From NCBI GenBank assembly GCA_006383075.2, contig SMNH02000001.1, positions 248,001 to 312,000 of the forward strand: a stretch of 64,000 nucleotides of DNA, read 5' to 3'. This document shows, piece after piece, positions 36,758-45,923 of this stretch. Under the pieces are notes generated by a model. It did not search any database. It saw only the letters and a list, made by a program, of their open reading frames with translations, and was not told the origin of the DNA. The DNA comes from Kordia sp. TARA_039_SRF. Lineage in GTDB: Bacteria > Bacteroidota > Bacteroidia > Flavobacteriales > Flavobacteriaceae. Positions within the stretch are counted from its first letter, which is position 1; every line of letters starts with the position of its first letter. Made by a program: the position numbers and the translations under genes.

Positions 36758-38083
36758 ATGAAAAAAGTAACAGTATATTGTTTTGCTTTGCTTTTGATGA
36801 CTCTTGTAGGTTGTCAAAAAGAAACCCTGAACAGTGAAGAAACTGACATTGCAAAAGAACCAGCAATCACACAAAAAAGCGGTACTTCAAACGCTACCGA
36901 TAGTGATGGAAACGAGCTTATCATCTTATATCCAGATGGAACTACCGAAGCAGAAAAAATTATAAAAAGAGCAGAATATGAAGTGATTGATTATAAAAAA
37001 TGCGAATGTGCCGATCCGAACTTAGAACTTTGGATTTTTGAAAAAGACGATCCTACAAACACAGGAAGCGACATCGAAGATAAAAAAGTAACCGCCAAAT
37101 CTGATGAAGAATTAGAAGGTGCCGAATACAACCCAAATATTAGAATACAAGAAAATCAATTTATAGACTTTGCAGGCGTAGGAAGTGTCAACGATGGAAT
37201 TCTTAGGCGTGTTGCTTCAAATCAAGGCGTTACGGTTGCGGTATTAGATACAGGCATCATGTACGACTATCCTGATTTTACCAATCCATTTTTATACAAC
37301 AGTTCAGCAAATAGTTGCAGCGATAATGGTTATCAAGAAGAATTTGGCTGGAATTTCGTCGATCAAAACAACAATCCGTATGACGACCATCACGGAAGAC
37401 ATGGAACTATTGTAACCAAACTCATTACTTCAAAGCTAGACGCAGCGAGTGTTAGCTATCAAATTTTACCTGTCAAAGTAGCCAATCGTCAAGGTAATAT
37501 TCGCTACTTCGATGCTTTATGTGGTTTTCAATATGCTGCTAACAAAGGTGATGTAGATGTAATTAACATGAGTTTTGGTTGGACATACCATGAACGCGAA
37601 TTATTACAATATTTTATAGAAGAAGCGGAGGATATATTAGTCGTCACTTCTGCAGGAAATACGGGGCAAAATAACGACGTAGCGCCACATTTTCCATCTT
37701 CATACGAATCAGATAACGTATTAGCTGTAGCAGCTTTGGCCTCGCAAAACTCATCAGGAAATAATGTAGATCTTTTTATGCAAGGAGGAATCATTGGCTT
37801 TAATGGTGGAACTTCTGGAAGTACAACGTTAGCAGATTTTTCAAACAGAGGTGTCATTTCCGTTGACATTGCAGCACCAGGTGAGTACTTGCCTTTTACT
37901 TATAATAATGAAGTATTTTACATTAGTGGAACTTCCTATTCTGCAGCACTAACCTCTGGGTATGGAGGCGTTTTGCATACCAACGGAATGACAGGACTAA
38001 TGCTAAAAAATACCATTATTCAAAACTCCATTTACAATTCAGACCTATCTGAAATACAATATTCTAAACACATTCCAGATTAA
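36758..38083 (+). CDS. Subtilisin-like (S8) protease lipoprotein
   Basis: A 441-aa protease with lipobox LVGC (Cys19). A ~140-residue acidic prodomain-like region follows, then the S8 catalytic triad: Asp164 in VAVLDTG, His215 in GRHGTIV and Ser393 in SGTSYSAALTSG. The oxyanion Asn lies in TSAGNTGQNND. No T9SS tail is present, so it should sit as a lipoprotein on the periplasmic or surface face. It is flanked by terminators but lies in a run of co-oriented secreted genes next to a CHAT-domain protease. That suggests, without proof, a shared proteolytic pathway. Confidence 0.9.
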   Translation: MKKVTVYCFALLLMTLVGCQKETLNSEETDIAKEPAITQKSGTSNATDSDGNELIILYPDGTTEAEKIIKRAEYEVIDYKKCECADPNLELWIFEKDDPTNTGSDIEDKKVTAKSDEELEGAEYNPNIRIQENQFIDFAGVGSVNDGILRRVASNQGVTVAVLDTGIMYDYPDFTNPFLYNSSANSCSDNGYQEEFGWNFVDQNNNPYDDHHGRHGTIVTKLITSKLDAASVSYQILPVKVANRQGNIRYFDALCGFQYAANKGDVDVINMSFGWTYHERELLQYFIEEAEDILVVTSAGNTGQNNDVAPHFPSSYESDNVLAVAALASQNSSGNNVDLFMQGGIIGFNGGTSGSTTLADFSNRGVISVDIAAPGEYLPFTYNNEVFYISGTSYSAALTSGYGGVLHTNGMTGLMLKNTIIQNSIYNSDLSEIQYSKHIPD

Positions 38084-38128
38084 TACATAGTTTAAATTAG
38101 GTTTAGGTAATCTTGCATTTAGACTATA

Positions 38129-38157
38129 AAAAGAGGAGCCTCGTCAACTCCTCTTTT
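38129..38157 (+). terminator. Terminator after the subtilisin-like gene
   Basis: The perfect 10-bp stem aaaagaggag / ctcctctttt with loop cctcgtcaa has a T-run built into the right arm. It makes the CHAT gene downstream a separate transcription unit. Confidence 0.88.
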
Positions 38158-38306
38158 GTTTTATTTTTTAAATTGTATACAGCTTTAAAGTTTTCCCTGT
38201 AAAGTAAAAAATTCCGCACATAAGTCTTAAAAAATTACGTTCTTTTGTGCTGATTTTTAATCTTTTACCCAATAAGCGCATACTTTTTGCTGATGATTAT
38301 AATGTT

Positions 38307-41069
38307 ATGAAAAACCCTAAACCGTATATTTTTTCTTTCTTTCTTTTCTTTTTCTGTTTGATGCAAGCACAACAAATAGAATTGAGTGATTATTTTCATC
38401 ACGAAGTAGAAAAAAAAGAACTTTCACAACATCAGAAAGAACAGCTACTAGATAGTTTATTACAGCAAAACAGAATTAAAATAGATACGCTACAGTTGAT
38501 AAAAATCTATCGCAGTTTTGTGTTGGACATAGGATTTTCTAATCTTCAAAAATCAATTCATTATGCTGAGCAAATCGAAAAAATAGCCAGTTTGTCTCAA
38601 AAATTTGCTCATGAAGACGTCCAAAAAAATCATCGAAATTGGATGATTCTCTTATATAAAGATCAACAATTTTACCAAGCAATACAGGTTGGGGAAACAT
38701 ACTTGCAAAGATATCCTGAAAAAAATAAATATTTAGGAATAGTATATCGTCAACTAGGCAATACGTATAGTGATTTAGGAGATTTTCAAAAAGCTATCGC
38801 CAATTATGACAAGTCTTTATACATATCCAAACTCTTTAATAATGATAAAGATTTACTAAGAACATATATCTGTAAATTGGAGACACTTGTAGATTTATAC
38901 GATGAAAGTAACTCAAAAAAAATATTAGAAATAGAGGCAAAGCTAAAAGAACTCAAAGAAACGGAAAACCTTAGCTACACAAACGAATTTGCGTTGAGTT
39001 TAAACTTAGGTGTTTTTTATGACTATCGGAAGGAATATGAAACCGCAATTTCCGAATACAAAAAAGCGTATGAACTCAGTAAAAAAAATAACGATACCTT
39101 AGATATGGCTGGAAGCTTGCTGAATTTGAGCAGTATTCACAAAAACAATGGCAACATACAAGAAAGTAAAGCGTATATTCAAGAAGTTTCCAAACTTATT
39201 GATGATGACTATGAATTAAATGCAGTTATGGCAAATAATTTAGCCGACATCTATCAACTAGAAAATAATCACCAGCAAGCGCTTATTCAGTACCAAAAAG
39301 CCATCACACAAGCACTGAAAATTGAAACATTAGACTATCAAACATTACCAAATTTTGAAGCAATTGAATTCTCACCAAACAAACTGGATATTTTAGGCTA
39401 TTTAATCGACAAAGCCAACGGCTGGATTGCTTATCACGAAGCTGAAAATAATGATACATATCTACAATACGCACTAGAAACATTTACATTGGCAGACAAA
39501 TTAATTGATGTCATATACGTGGAAAGTCGCGAAGACTTATCGAAACTATTTTGGCGTAAAAAAAGTGCAACATTCTACCCAAAAGCAGTAGAAGTATGTT
39601 ACCGTTTGCAACAACCGGAAAAAGCCTTCTTCTTCATGGAAAAAAACAAAGCCATGCTATTGCTTGAAAACATGACCGATGCGACTGCCAAACGACTTTC
39701 CAAATTGCCAGAAAACGTACTAATTCGTGAGCAAAACCTCATCAAAGAAATCAAAACCCTAGAATCGGAAATACAAGCGACAAGCAATACAAAAAGCGCA
39801 GCAATAACAACATTAAAAAACAAGGTGTTCAATCGCAAAAATGAGTATAGCGCTTTTATAGATTCGCTAGAAATCAATTATCCAAAATATTACACATACA
39901 AGAAAAACATCAACATCGTTGCTCTTTCTGATGTGCAAAAACAATTACAAAAAGACGAACTTATTTTACAATACATTGTTGGAAAAGAAAACGGTTTTGT
40001 TGCGCTCATTACTGCTGATAACATTCAATTGCAACAATTGCCGCAAACGGAAATATTACACAACAGGATTGAGACCTACAAAAAAGCTGTTTCCAAACCG
40101 CAAGTCAATACATCAGACAAAAAAGAATATGAAAAAAGTGCTTGGCAACTCTATCAACAACTCATTCCGTTTGCGAAAGAAACAACCATTGAAAACAAAA
40201 AAATCACCATCATTCCTGACGGAATGTTGCAATACATTCCATTTGAAGCGCTGTTAATTGATTCGAAAAAATATCTCATCGAAAAAGCGCAAATTCAGTA
40301 CAACTATTCCTTGTCTTCCGCGGCACAATCACAGCAAAACAATACCAAAATCAGTAAAAACTTTATTGCAATTGCGCCCACAACCTTCAAAAATGAGCAA
40401 TTCTATACGCTAGAAACAAGCTCCGAAGAACTCAAAAAACTAGCAAACATCTTTGATGCAAACCACTTTCAGCACGAAAAAGCAAATAAAGCGCAATTCA
40501 CATCAGCATATGGTAATTACAAAATCATACACTTATCCACGCACGGCGGCATTGACAATACGGTTCCTTGGATGGCTTTTTATGACGAAAAACTAACGTT
40601 AGATGAATTGTATTTTACAAAAAATCAAGCTGATTTGGTTGTGTTAAGTGCCTGCAAAACTTCCGACGGAGAACTCAAAAAAGGAGAAGGCGTGATGAGT
40701 TTGGCAAGAGGATTTTTCAATGCAGGCGCCAAAAGTGTCGTTTCGTCTTTGTGGGATATCAACGAAAAAGCAAGTACGGAAATCATTCAAGAGTTCTACA
40801 AAAATATTGTGGCTGGCAATACAAAATCGGAAGCCTTGCAAAAAGCAAAAATTGCCTATCTCCAAAACCATAAAAATACCAGCGAAGCATCGCCATATTA
40901 TTGGAGCGCACTCACACTCACAGGAGACGAAACTCCAATCAAAATTCCGAAAAACTCCTACGTATATTACATTTTAGGCGGAATCCTACTCTCAGGAATA
41001 ATTGTTTTTATTCGATTTAGGAAAAAGTATAAGAAACGCACTGAACAAACGCCCAAGACATACGAGTGA
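38307..41069 (+). CDS. TPR-CHAT caspase-like protein, predicted periplasmic
   Basis: A 920-aa protein from the ATG at 38307; the frame is open further upstream but the signal peptide (IFSFFLFFFCLMQAQQ) begins here. TPR repeats cover ~90-350 (e.g. YRQLGNTYSDLGDFQKAIANYDKSL, read as a canonical unit), then a helical linker. A C-terminal CHAT domain has the catalytic His746 (HLSTHGG) and Cys783 (LSACKTS), and SLARGFFNAGAKSVVSSLW matches the family consensus. A final transmembrane helix (YYILGGILLSGIIVFI) with a basic tail implies that the TPR and CHAT parts face the periplasm. Confidence 0.9.
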   Translation: MKNPKPYIFSFFLFFFCLMQAQQIELSDYFHHEVEKKELSQHQKEQLLDSLLQQNRIKIDTLQLIKIYRSFVLDIGFSNLQKSIHYAEQIEKIASLSQKFAHEDVQKNHRNWMILLYKDQQFYQAIQVGETYLQRYPEKNKYLGIVYRQLGNTYSDLGDFQKAIANYDKSLYISKLFNNDKDLLRTYICKLETLVDLYDESNSKKILEIEAKLKELKETENLSYTNEFALSLNLGVFYDYRKEYETAISEYKKAYELSKKNNDTLDMAGSLLNLSSIHKNNGNIQESKAYIQEVSKLIDDDYELNAVMANNLADIYQLENNHQQALIQYQKAITQALKIETLDYQTLPNFEAIEFSPNKLDILGYLIDKANGWIAYHEAENNDTYLQYALETFTLADKLIDVIYVESREDLSKLFWRKKSATFYPKAVEVCYRLQQPEKAFFFMEKNKAMLLLENMTDATAKRLSKLPENVLIREQNLIKEIKTLESEIQATSNTKSAAITTLKNKVFNRKNEYSAFIDSLEINYPKYYTYKKNINIVALSDVQKQLQKDELILQYIVGKENGFVALITADNIQLQQLPQTEILHNRIETYKKAVSKPQVNTSDKKEYEKSAWQLYQQLIPFAKETTIENKKITIIPDGMLQYIPFEALLIDSKKYLIEKAQIQYNYSLSSAAQSQQNNTKISKNFIAIAPTTFKNEQFYTLETSSEELKKLANIFDANHFQHEKANKAQFTSAYGNYKIIHLSTHGGIDNTVPWMAFYDEKLTLDELYFTKNQADLVVLSACKTSDGELKKGEGVMSLARGFFNAGAKSVVSSLWDINEKASTEIIQEFYKNIVAGNTKSEALQKAKIAYLQNHKNTSEASPYYWSALTLTGDETPIKIPKNSYVYYILGGILLSGIIVFIRFRKKYKKRTEQTPKTYE

Positions 41070-41240
41070 GTTCAATCTTTTCCGCAGTGTAGTAATGATT
41101 GTTCGCTAATTATTAAAAATTTTTGAGAAATGTTACGTATGAGCTGCGCAACCAAAAATAGAGCACGATATCTTAAAATTTCAGAAAAAATCATTGCGGT
41201 TTTAGTATTTTCAAAAAAATACTAAAAACACCTCTGGAAA

Positions 41241-41295
41241 AGTGCCCTTTCTTTTGTTTCTTTTCTTTGGGCAAGCAAAGAAAACGAAAGTAAGA
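41241..41295. repeat. Imperfect inverted repeat, dispersed-repeat type
   Basis: A pyrimidine-rich arm (ctttcttttgtttcttttctttg) and a purine-rich arm (caaagaaaacgaaag) flank ggcaag. This form is familiar from intergenic repeats of many Bacteroidota. It sits in the 290-bp gap between two convergent genes and may act as a terminator. Nothing else was seen in that gap. Confidence 0.4.
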
Positions 41296-41359
41296 AGCTA
41301 AATTTTAGTTATTTAAAGAGAATGTTAAAAGATTGAAGTAAATATTAAATTTCAACAAC

Positions 41360-42310
41360 TTACACTAATTCTCGTTGTAAATTCGTAATCATTTCAGAAA
41401 CCATCGCTTTCATATCAAATGTGTGTGACCAATTCCAATCGGCAGTTGCGGTAGCATCATCAATACTTTCTGGCCACGAATCTGCAATCTTTTGTCTAGA
41501 ATCTGGCGCGTATGCAATGGTAAAATTTGGAATAAACTCTTGAATCGCTTCCGCCAATTCTTTTGGTGTAAAACTCAACGCAGCAATATTATACGAAGAA
41601 CGAATTTTAACGCTTTCAGCATCTGCATTCATAATATCAATAGTAGCGCGTACGGCATCGTCCATAAACATCATTGGAAGCGAAGTATCTTCTTTTAAGA
41701 AACACGTATACGAACCTTTTTGAACGGCTTCATGAAAAATCTCAACAGCATAATCAGTGGTGCCACCACCAGGATTTGCCTTCCAGCTAATCAATCCAGG
41801 ATAGCGAATGCTACGTACATCAACACCGTGATTTTTATGGTAATATTCACACCAACGCTCACCAGCTAACTTGCTAATTCCGTACACGGTAGAAGGTTCC
41901 ATAATCGTATGCTGAGGTGTATTTTTCTTAGGAGAATTTTCACCAAAAACCGCAATAGAACTTGGCCAAAATACTTTTTGAATGACTTTTTCCTTTGCCA
42001 AATTCAACACATTAAACAATGAGTTCATGTTCAAATCCCATGCAAAATCAGGTTGTTTTTCAGCAGTGGCAGACAATAAAGCTGCCATCAAATACACATC
42101 GGTAATCTCATACTTTTCCACACATGCTTTAATTGCATCTTTATTGCGTGCATCTAACACTTCAAATGCTCCTTGATTAAAAACTTCGTTGTCGCTTTTT
42201 CGAATATCCGAAGCGACTACATTCGAAAAACCATACGTTTTTCGCAGCGCAGTTGTCAACTCTGTACCAATCTGCCCGCAGGCACCAATAATTAAAACTT
42301 TTGTGCTCAT
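41360..42310 (-). CDS. SDR-type L-threonine 3-dehydrogenase
   Basis: A 316-aa NAD-dependent short-chain enzyme of the extended UDP-galactose-epimerase-like type. The Rossmann motif is GACGQIG (8-14), followed by VVASDIRKSD with the Asp that binds the adenosine ribose. The YGISK motif (~143-147) supplies the catalytic Tyr and Lys, and WPSSIAVFG precedes it. This pattern is shared with bacterial SDR threonine dehydrogenases, which produce 2-amino-3-ketobutyrate. Other NAD-epimerase functions cannot be fully ruled out. It is monocistronic. Confidence 0.8.
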   Translation of the reverse strand: MSTKVLIIGACGQIGTELTTALRKTYGFSNVVASDIRKSDNEVFNQGAFEVLDARNKDAIKACVEKYEITDVYLMAALLSATAEKQPDFAWDLNMNSLFNVLNLAKEKVIQKVFWPSSIAVFGENSPKKNTPQHTIMEPSTVYGISKLAGERWCEYYHKNHGVDVRSIRYPGLISWKANPGGGTTDYAVEIFHEAVQKGSYTCFLKEDTSLPMMFMDDAVRATIDIMNADAESVKIRSSYNIAALSFTPKELAEAIQEFIPNFTIAYAPDSRQKIADSWPESIDDATATADWNWSHTFDMKAMVSEMITNLQRELV

Positions 42311-42467
42311 TCAAAAAATTGCTGATAGGAAGACAAATATAAAGAATTCTAATTCGTGAAAATGTGAAAAATTAAAGAAAAGCATCAAAATCTTGATAAA
42401 TTCATAAAATACAACGCCTTAGCATGGTAAACTTTGTTAAAAACACATACAGACTTAAAAAACTGCC

Positions 42468-42475
42468 TATATTTG
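42468..42475 (+). promoter_or_regulatory. Candidate -7 element for the lipoprotein operon
   Basis: TATATTTG matches the Bacteroidota TAnnTTTG element and lies 38 bp before the ATG at 42513. The nearest TTTG upstream (42433-42436) is 31 bp away, farther than the usual 19-21, so only the -7 element is convincing. Confidence 0.35.
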
Positions 42476-42512
42476 TTTCTGTTTGTCACAAAAATTGACA
42501 GTCTTGAAATTC

Positions 42513-43169
42513 ATGAAGAAAATCATACTATCCCTTCTCATTGGCGCTACGCTTTTCGCTTGTAAAAAAGAACAAGAAGCAACGCGGACTGCCGAAACGC
42601 AAAGTCAAGAAGAATACTTAGAAAAAAATAAATTAAACATTCCCGCAAAGGAAAAATTAAAAGCCATTACGCCGAGTCAAAAAAAACTGGTGCAAGATTG
42701 GTTAGAATTCACGGCAATTCATGAAAACATGAAGCTGATTAACGCTAGTACACGTTTTTCTATTATAGAAGACTTAGGACAACTTGCGTCGAATATTGAA
42801 GTACTTCAAAACAAAAAATTCCCAAAAGGATTAGACGTCATGCAAATTCGCAGTCGCTTATTAGTGCTCAAAACCAAAGCACTCAAATTACAAGACGATG
42901 CTACAGACGACAGTGTTTCTAACGAAACTATTGAAAAAGAAATCGTAGAAATGAACAAAGCATTTTCGGCTATTTTATATCAAATAGAGCAAACAACGGC
43001 ACGTGACATGAAGCCTGAAGAAATACTTGGCGATGTATATAAAACTGCAGACAGTATTGCGGCTGCCGAAAAAGCAACACTTGAAAAAGAAGTCAAGACG
43101 ACACCAAAGGCAAAAAAAGAAAAATTACCCAAAAAGCCTTTTCAAGAAGTAGATCCAGAAAACCAATAG
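42513..43169 (+). CDS. Hypothetical lipoprotein, 218 aa
   Basis: The start is taken at the ATG at 42513, where the signal sequence begins; an upstream TTG frame adds ten residues. The lipobox is LFAC (Cys17). The mature part is highly charged and helical, probably forming a helical bundle or coiled coil (~60-190), and ends in a Lys/Pro-rich tail. No enzyme motif was seen. It sits 3 bp before a TTG-started lipoprotein gene, so the two are probably co-expressed. Confidence 0.75.
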   Translation: MKKIILSLLIGATLFACKKEQEATRTAETQSQEEYLEKNKLNIPAKEKLKAITPSQKKLVQDWLEFTAIHENMKLINASTRFSIIEDLGQLASNIEVLQNKKFPKGLDVMQIRSRLLVLKTKALKLQDDATDDSVSNETIEKEIVEMNKAFSAILYQIEQTTARDMKPEEILGDVYKTADSIAAAEKATLEKEVKTTPKAKKEKLPKKPFQEVDPENQ

Positions 43170-43172
43170 ACT

Positions 43173-43691
43173 TTGAAAAAAATAATCCTATATCTCGTTA
43201 TTATTGCGTGTATTTCGTGTAATACGGAAAAAGCACGCCAAAAAGTAGATGAATTTCGCATTGCACAAAGCAAAACCGCTATCAATTCGGTATTAGATGC
43301 TTGGCATGAAGCTGCCGCTGATGCAAAATTTGATGCGTATTTTTCTAAAATGACCGATGACGCCATTTTCATTGGAACAGATGCTACCGAAAACTGGCAA
43401 AATGCCGAATTTAAAGCATTCTCAAAACCGTATTTTGACAAAGGAAAAGCGTGGAGTTTTACAGCGTTAGAGCGTAATATTTTTGTGTCTGAATATGGCG
43501 ATATGGCTTGGTTTGACGAATTGCTCGATACCCAAATGGAATTGTGCAGAGGTTCTGGCGTTGTTAAAAAAGTAGGCGATGAGTGGAAAATTGCACATTA
43601 TGTACTTTCTATTGCTGTTCCAAATGACAATGTAAAGGAAGTGGTGGCAATGAAAAAACAAAATGACTCCATTGTAAAATCGAAACTGTAA
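43173..43691 (+). CDS. SnoaL/NTF2-like lipoprotein, 172 aa
   Basis: The gene starts with TTG (no ATG is positioned ahead of the signal peptide MKKIILYLVIIACISC; lipobox Cys16). The mature domain (VLDAWHEAAADAKFDAYFSKMTDDAIFIGTDATENW) is a SnoaL-like NTF2 fold, of the kind often described as a nuclear transport factor 2 family protein in Bacteroidota. Ligand and role are unknown. It is the second gene of a pair with the 218-aa lipoprotein. Confidence 0.8.
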   Translation: MKKIILYLVIIACISCNTEKARQKVDEFRIAQSKTAINSVLDAWHEAAADAKFDAYFSKMTDDAIFIGTDATENWQNAEFKAFSKPYFDKGKAWSFTALERNIFVSEYGDMAWFDELLDTQMELCRGSGVVKKVGDEWKIAHYVLSIAVPNDNVKEVVAMKKQNDSIVKSKL

Positions 43692-43788
43692 ATTGTCATA
43701 AATAAATGTTAATGCTTCATATTTTATGTAACATTGGCGTTGCTTTGAATACTATAACTCGAAACTAAAATTAAACAAAAACCAAAAA

Positions 43789-45855
43789 ATGAAGACTAAC
43801 ACTCTAAAACTTGCATTATGCTTTACAGCAAGTGCGCTTCTTTTTTCGTGTGCAGGCGAAAAAAAGGAAGATAAAGAAAAGGAAGTGGCACAAGTTCCCG
43901 GAATCAATCTGGAATACATGGACACTTCTGTACGCCCAAACGATGATTTTTACAAATATGTGAACGGAAAATGGCTGGAAACGGCAAAAATTCCTGACGA
44001 CAGAACTTCTTGGGGCGGATTTCAAGTATTGCGCAAAAAAACGGATGCTGACGTACTAGAAATTATCGACGAAGCAACAAAAAGTGGAAAATACGCAGAA
44101 GATACCGATCAAGCGAAAGCCTTGATGATTTTCAATTCTATTTTAGATACGGTTGCTAGAAATGAAGCAGGCATCAAGCCGTTGCAACCAGCGTTGGACA
44201 AAATTGCAAGCATCAATTCTATTGAAGATATGCAAACTGTTTTGGCGAAAAATCCAGTAACCATTTCAGCGCCTTTTATGGGATTATCTGCTTTCGCGAA
44301 TTTAAGTGATAGTAGCATGAACGCAGGATATGTTGGTGCAGGCGATTTAGGATTGCCAGAAAGAGATTATTACTTGGATCAAGATGAAAAATCGAAAGAA
44401 ATTCGTGAAAAATATGTAGATCATATTACACGTATGCTACAGTTTTTAGGTGACGAACCTGCAAAAGCAAGAAAAGATGCAGAAACAATTTTAGCATTGG
44501 AAACAAAACTTGCTGAGCCGCGTTTGGACAAAGTACAAAGTAGAGATGCGCGTAACTTTAACAATCCAAGAACCATTGAGCAATTAGCCGAAATGACACC
44601 AGTTATTGATTGGAGAAAGTTTATGGCTGATATGGAAATGAAGCCAATTGACACGGTAATCGTTACTCAGCCAAAATATATGATGGCGTTGCAAGATATC
44701 TTAAAAAATGAAAGCATTGAAGATATCAAAACCTTAATGCGTTGGTCAACGTTAAATAGCAATACAGGATATTTAACAACAGAAATTGACAAAGCGAACT
44801 GGGAATTTTACGCGAAAGAATTAAATGGAGCTAAAAAACAACGCGATCCAAAAGAAAGAGCGTTGGCAACAGTAAACAATACCGTAGGAGAAGCGATCGG
44901 ACAATTATATGTAGATGCAAAATTTCCGCCAGAAGCGAAAGAAAAAGCAGAAAAAATGATCATGAATGTCATTGCTGCGTATAAAGACAGAATCATGGCG
45001 TTGGATTGGATGAGTCCAGAAACTAAAGAAAAAGCGGTTGAAAAATTAGATAAATTCACCGTAAAAATTGGCTATCCTGACAAATGGGAAGACTATTCGA
45101 ACTTGGAAGTAAACAAAGGAAATTCTTACTATGAAAACATGGTAGCAATTGGAAATTGGTCATTCAAAAAAAACTTGGATAAAATTAATGAGCCAGTTGA
45201 CAAAACAGAATGGGGAATGTCGCCACAAACGGTAAATGCGTATTTCAATCCTTTAAACAACGAAATTGTATTCCCAGCGGCAATTTTACAACCACCTTTC
45301 TATAACTATCAAGCGGATGATGCTGTGAATTATGGCGGAATCGGTGCGGTGATTGGACACGAAATTTCACACGCGTTTGACGATTCTGGAGCACGTTTTG
45401 ATGCCAATGGAAACTTGACAAACTGGTGGACAGAAGAAGATTTAAAACAATTCACTGAAAGAGGAAACAAATTAGCAGACCAATACAGCGCAATTGAAGT
45501 ATTGCCAGATGTGTATATCAACGGTAAATATACCTTAGGTGAAAATATTGGAGATTTAGGTGGTGTTTTAGGTGCGTACGACGGATTACAGCGTCACATG
45601 AAAGAAAATGGACGTCCGGATAAAATTGACGGATTCACACCAGAACAACGTTTCTTTATGTCGTGGGCAACGGTTTGGAGAACTAAAATGAGAGACGAAG
45701 CCTTGCGTACAAAGGTAAAAACGGATACGCATTCGCCAGGACAATACAGAGCATTTGTTCCATTACAAAACATTGATGCTTTTTACACAGCATTCAATAT
45801 TAAAGAAGGAGATAAAATGTACATCGCTCCTGAAGAAAGAGTTCGTATTTGGTAA
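43789..45855 (+). CDS. M13-family metallopeptidase (neprilysin/PepO-like) lipoprotein
   Basis: A 688-aa protein with lipobox LFSC (Cys21), placing it on the outer face of a membrane. The zincin motif is HEISH (524-528, in GAVIGHEISHAFDDSG) and the third ligand Glu is in ENIGDLGG, as in M13. The N-terminal DTSVRPNDDFYKYVNGKWLE and the C-terminal ending RVRIW (the family signature is CRVW/VRIW) also match. It would cleave oligopeptides in the periplasm. It is monocistronic, with a strong terminator after it. Confidence 0.95.
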   Translation: MKTNTLKLALCFTASALLFSCAGEKKEDKEKEVAQVPGINLEYMDTSVRPNDDFYKYVNGKWLETAKIPDDRTSWGGFQVLRKKTDADVLEIIDEATKSGKYAEDTDQAKALMIFNSILDTVARNEAGIKPLQPALDKIASINSIEDMQTVLAKNPVTISAPFMGLSAFANLSDSSMNAGYVGAGDLGLPERDYYLDQDEKSKEIREKYVDHITRMLQFLGDEPAKARKDAETILALETKLAEPRLDKVQSRDARNFNNPRTIEQLAEMTPVIDWRKFMADMEMKPIDTVIVTQPKYMMALQDILKNESIEDIKTLMRWSTLNSNTGYLTTEIDKANWEFYAKELNGAKKQRDPKERALATVNNTVGEAIGQLYVDAKFPPEAKEKAEKMIMNVIAAYKDRIMALDWMSPETKEKAVEKLDKFTVKIGYPDKWEDYSNLEVNKGNSYYENMVAIGNWSFKKNLDKINEPVDKTEWGMSPQTVNAYFNPLNNEIVFPAAILQPPFYNYQADDAVNYGGIGAVIGHEISHAFDDSGARFDANGNLTNWWTEEDLKQFTERGNKLADQYSAIEVLPDVYINGKYTLGENIGDLGGVLGAYDGLQRHMKENGRPDKIDGFTPEQRFFMSWATVWRTKMRDEALRTKVKTDTHSPGQYRAFVPLQNIDAFYTAFNIKEGDKMYIAPEERVRIW

Positions 45856-45879
45856 GAACCAAATTTTTATAAAACTAAG

Positions 45880-45910
45880 AAAGCCTGAATATGTATGCAT
45901 TCAGGCTTTT
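45880..45910. terminator. Bidirectional terminator between convergent peptidase genes
   Basis: A perfect 11-bp stem (aaagcctgaat / attcaggcttt) with an 8-nt loop and T-run lies between the M13 gene ending at 45855 and the M28 gene ending at 45924. Confidence 0.9.
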
Positions 45911-45923
45911 TTTATGATTAAAT

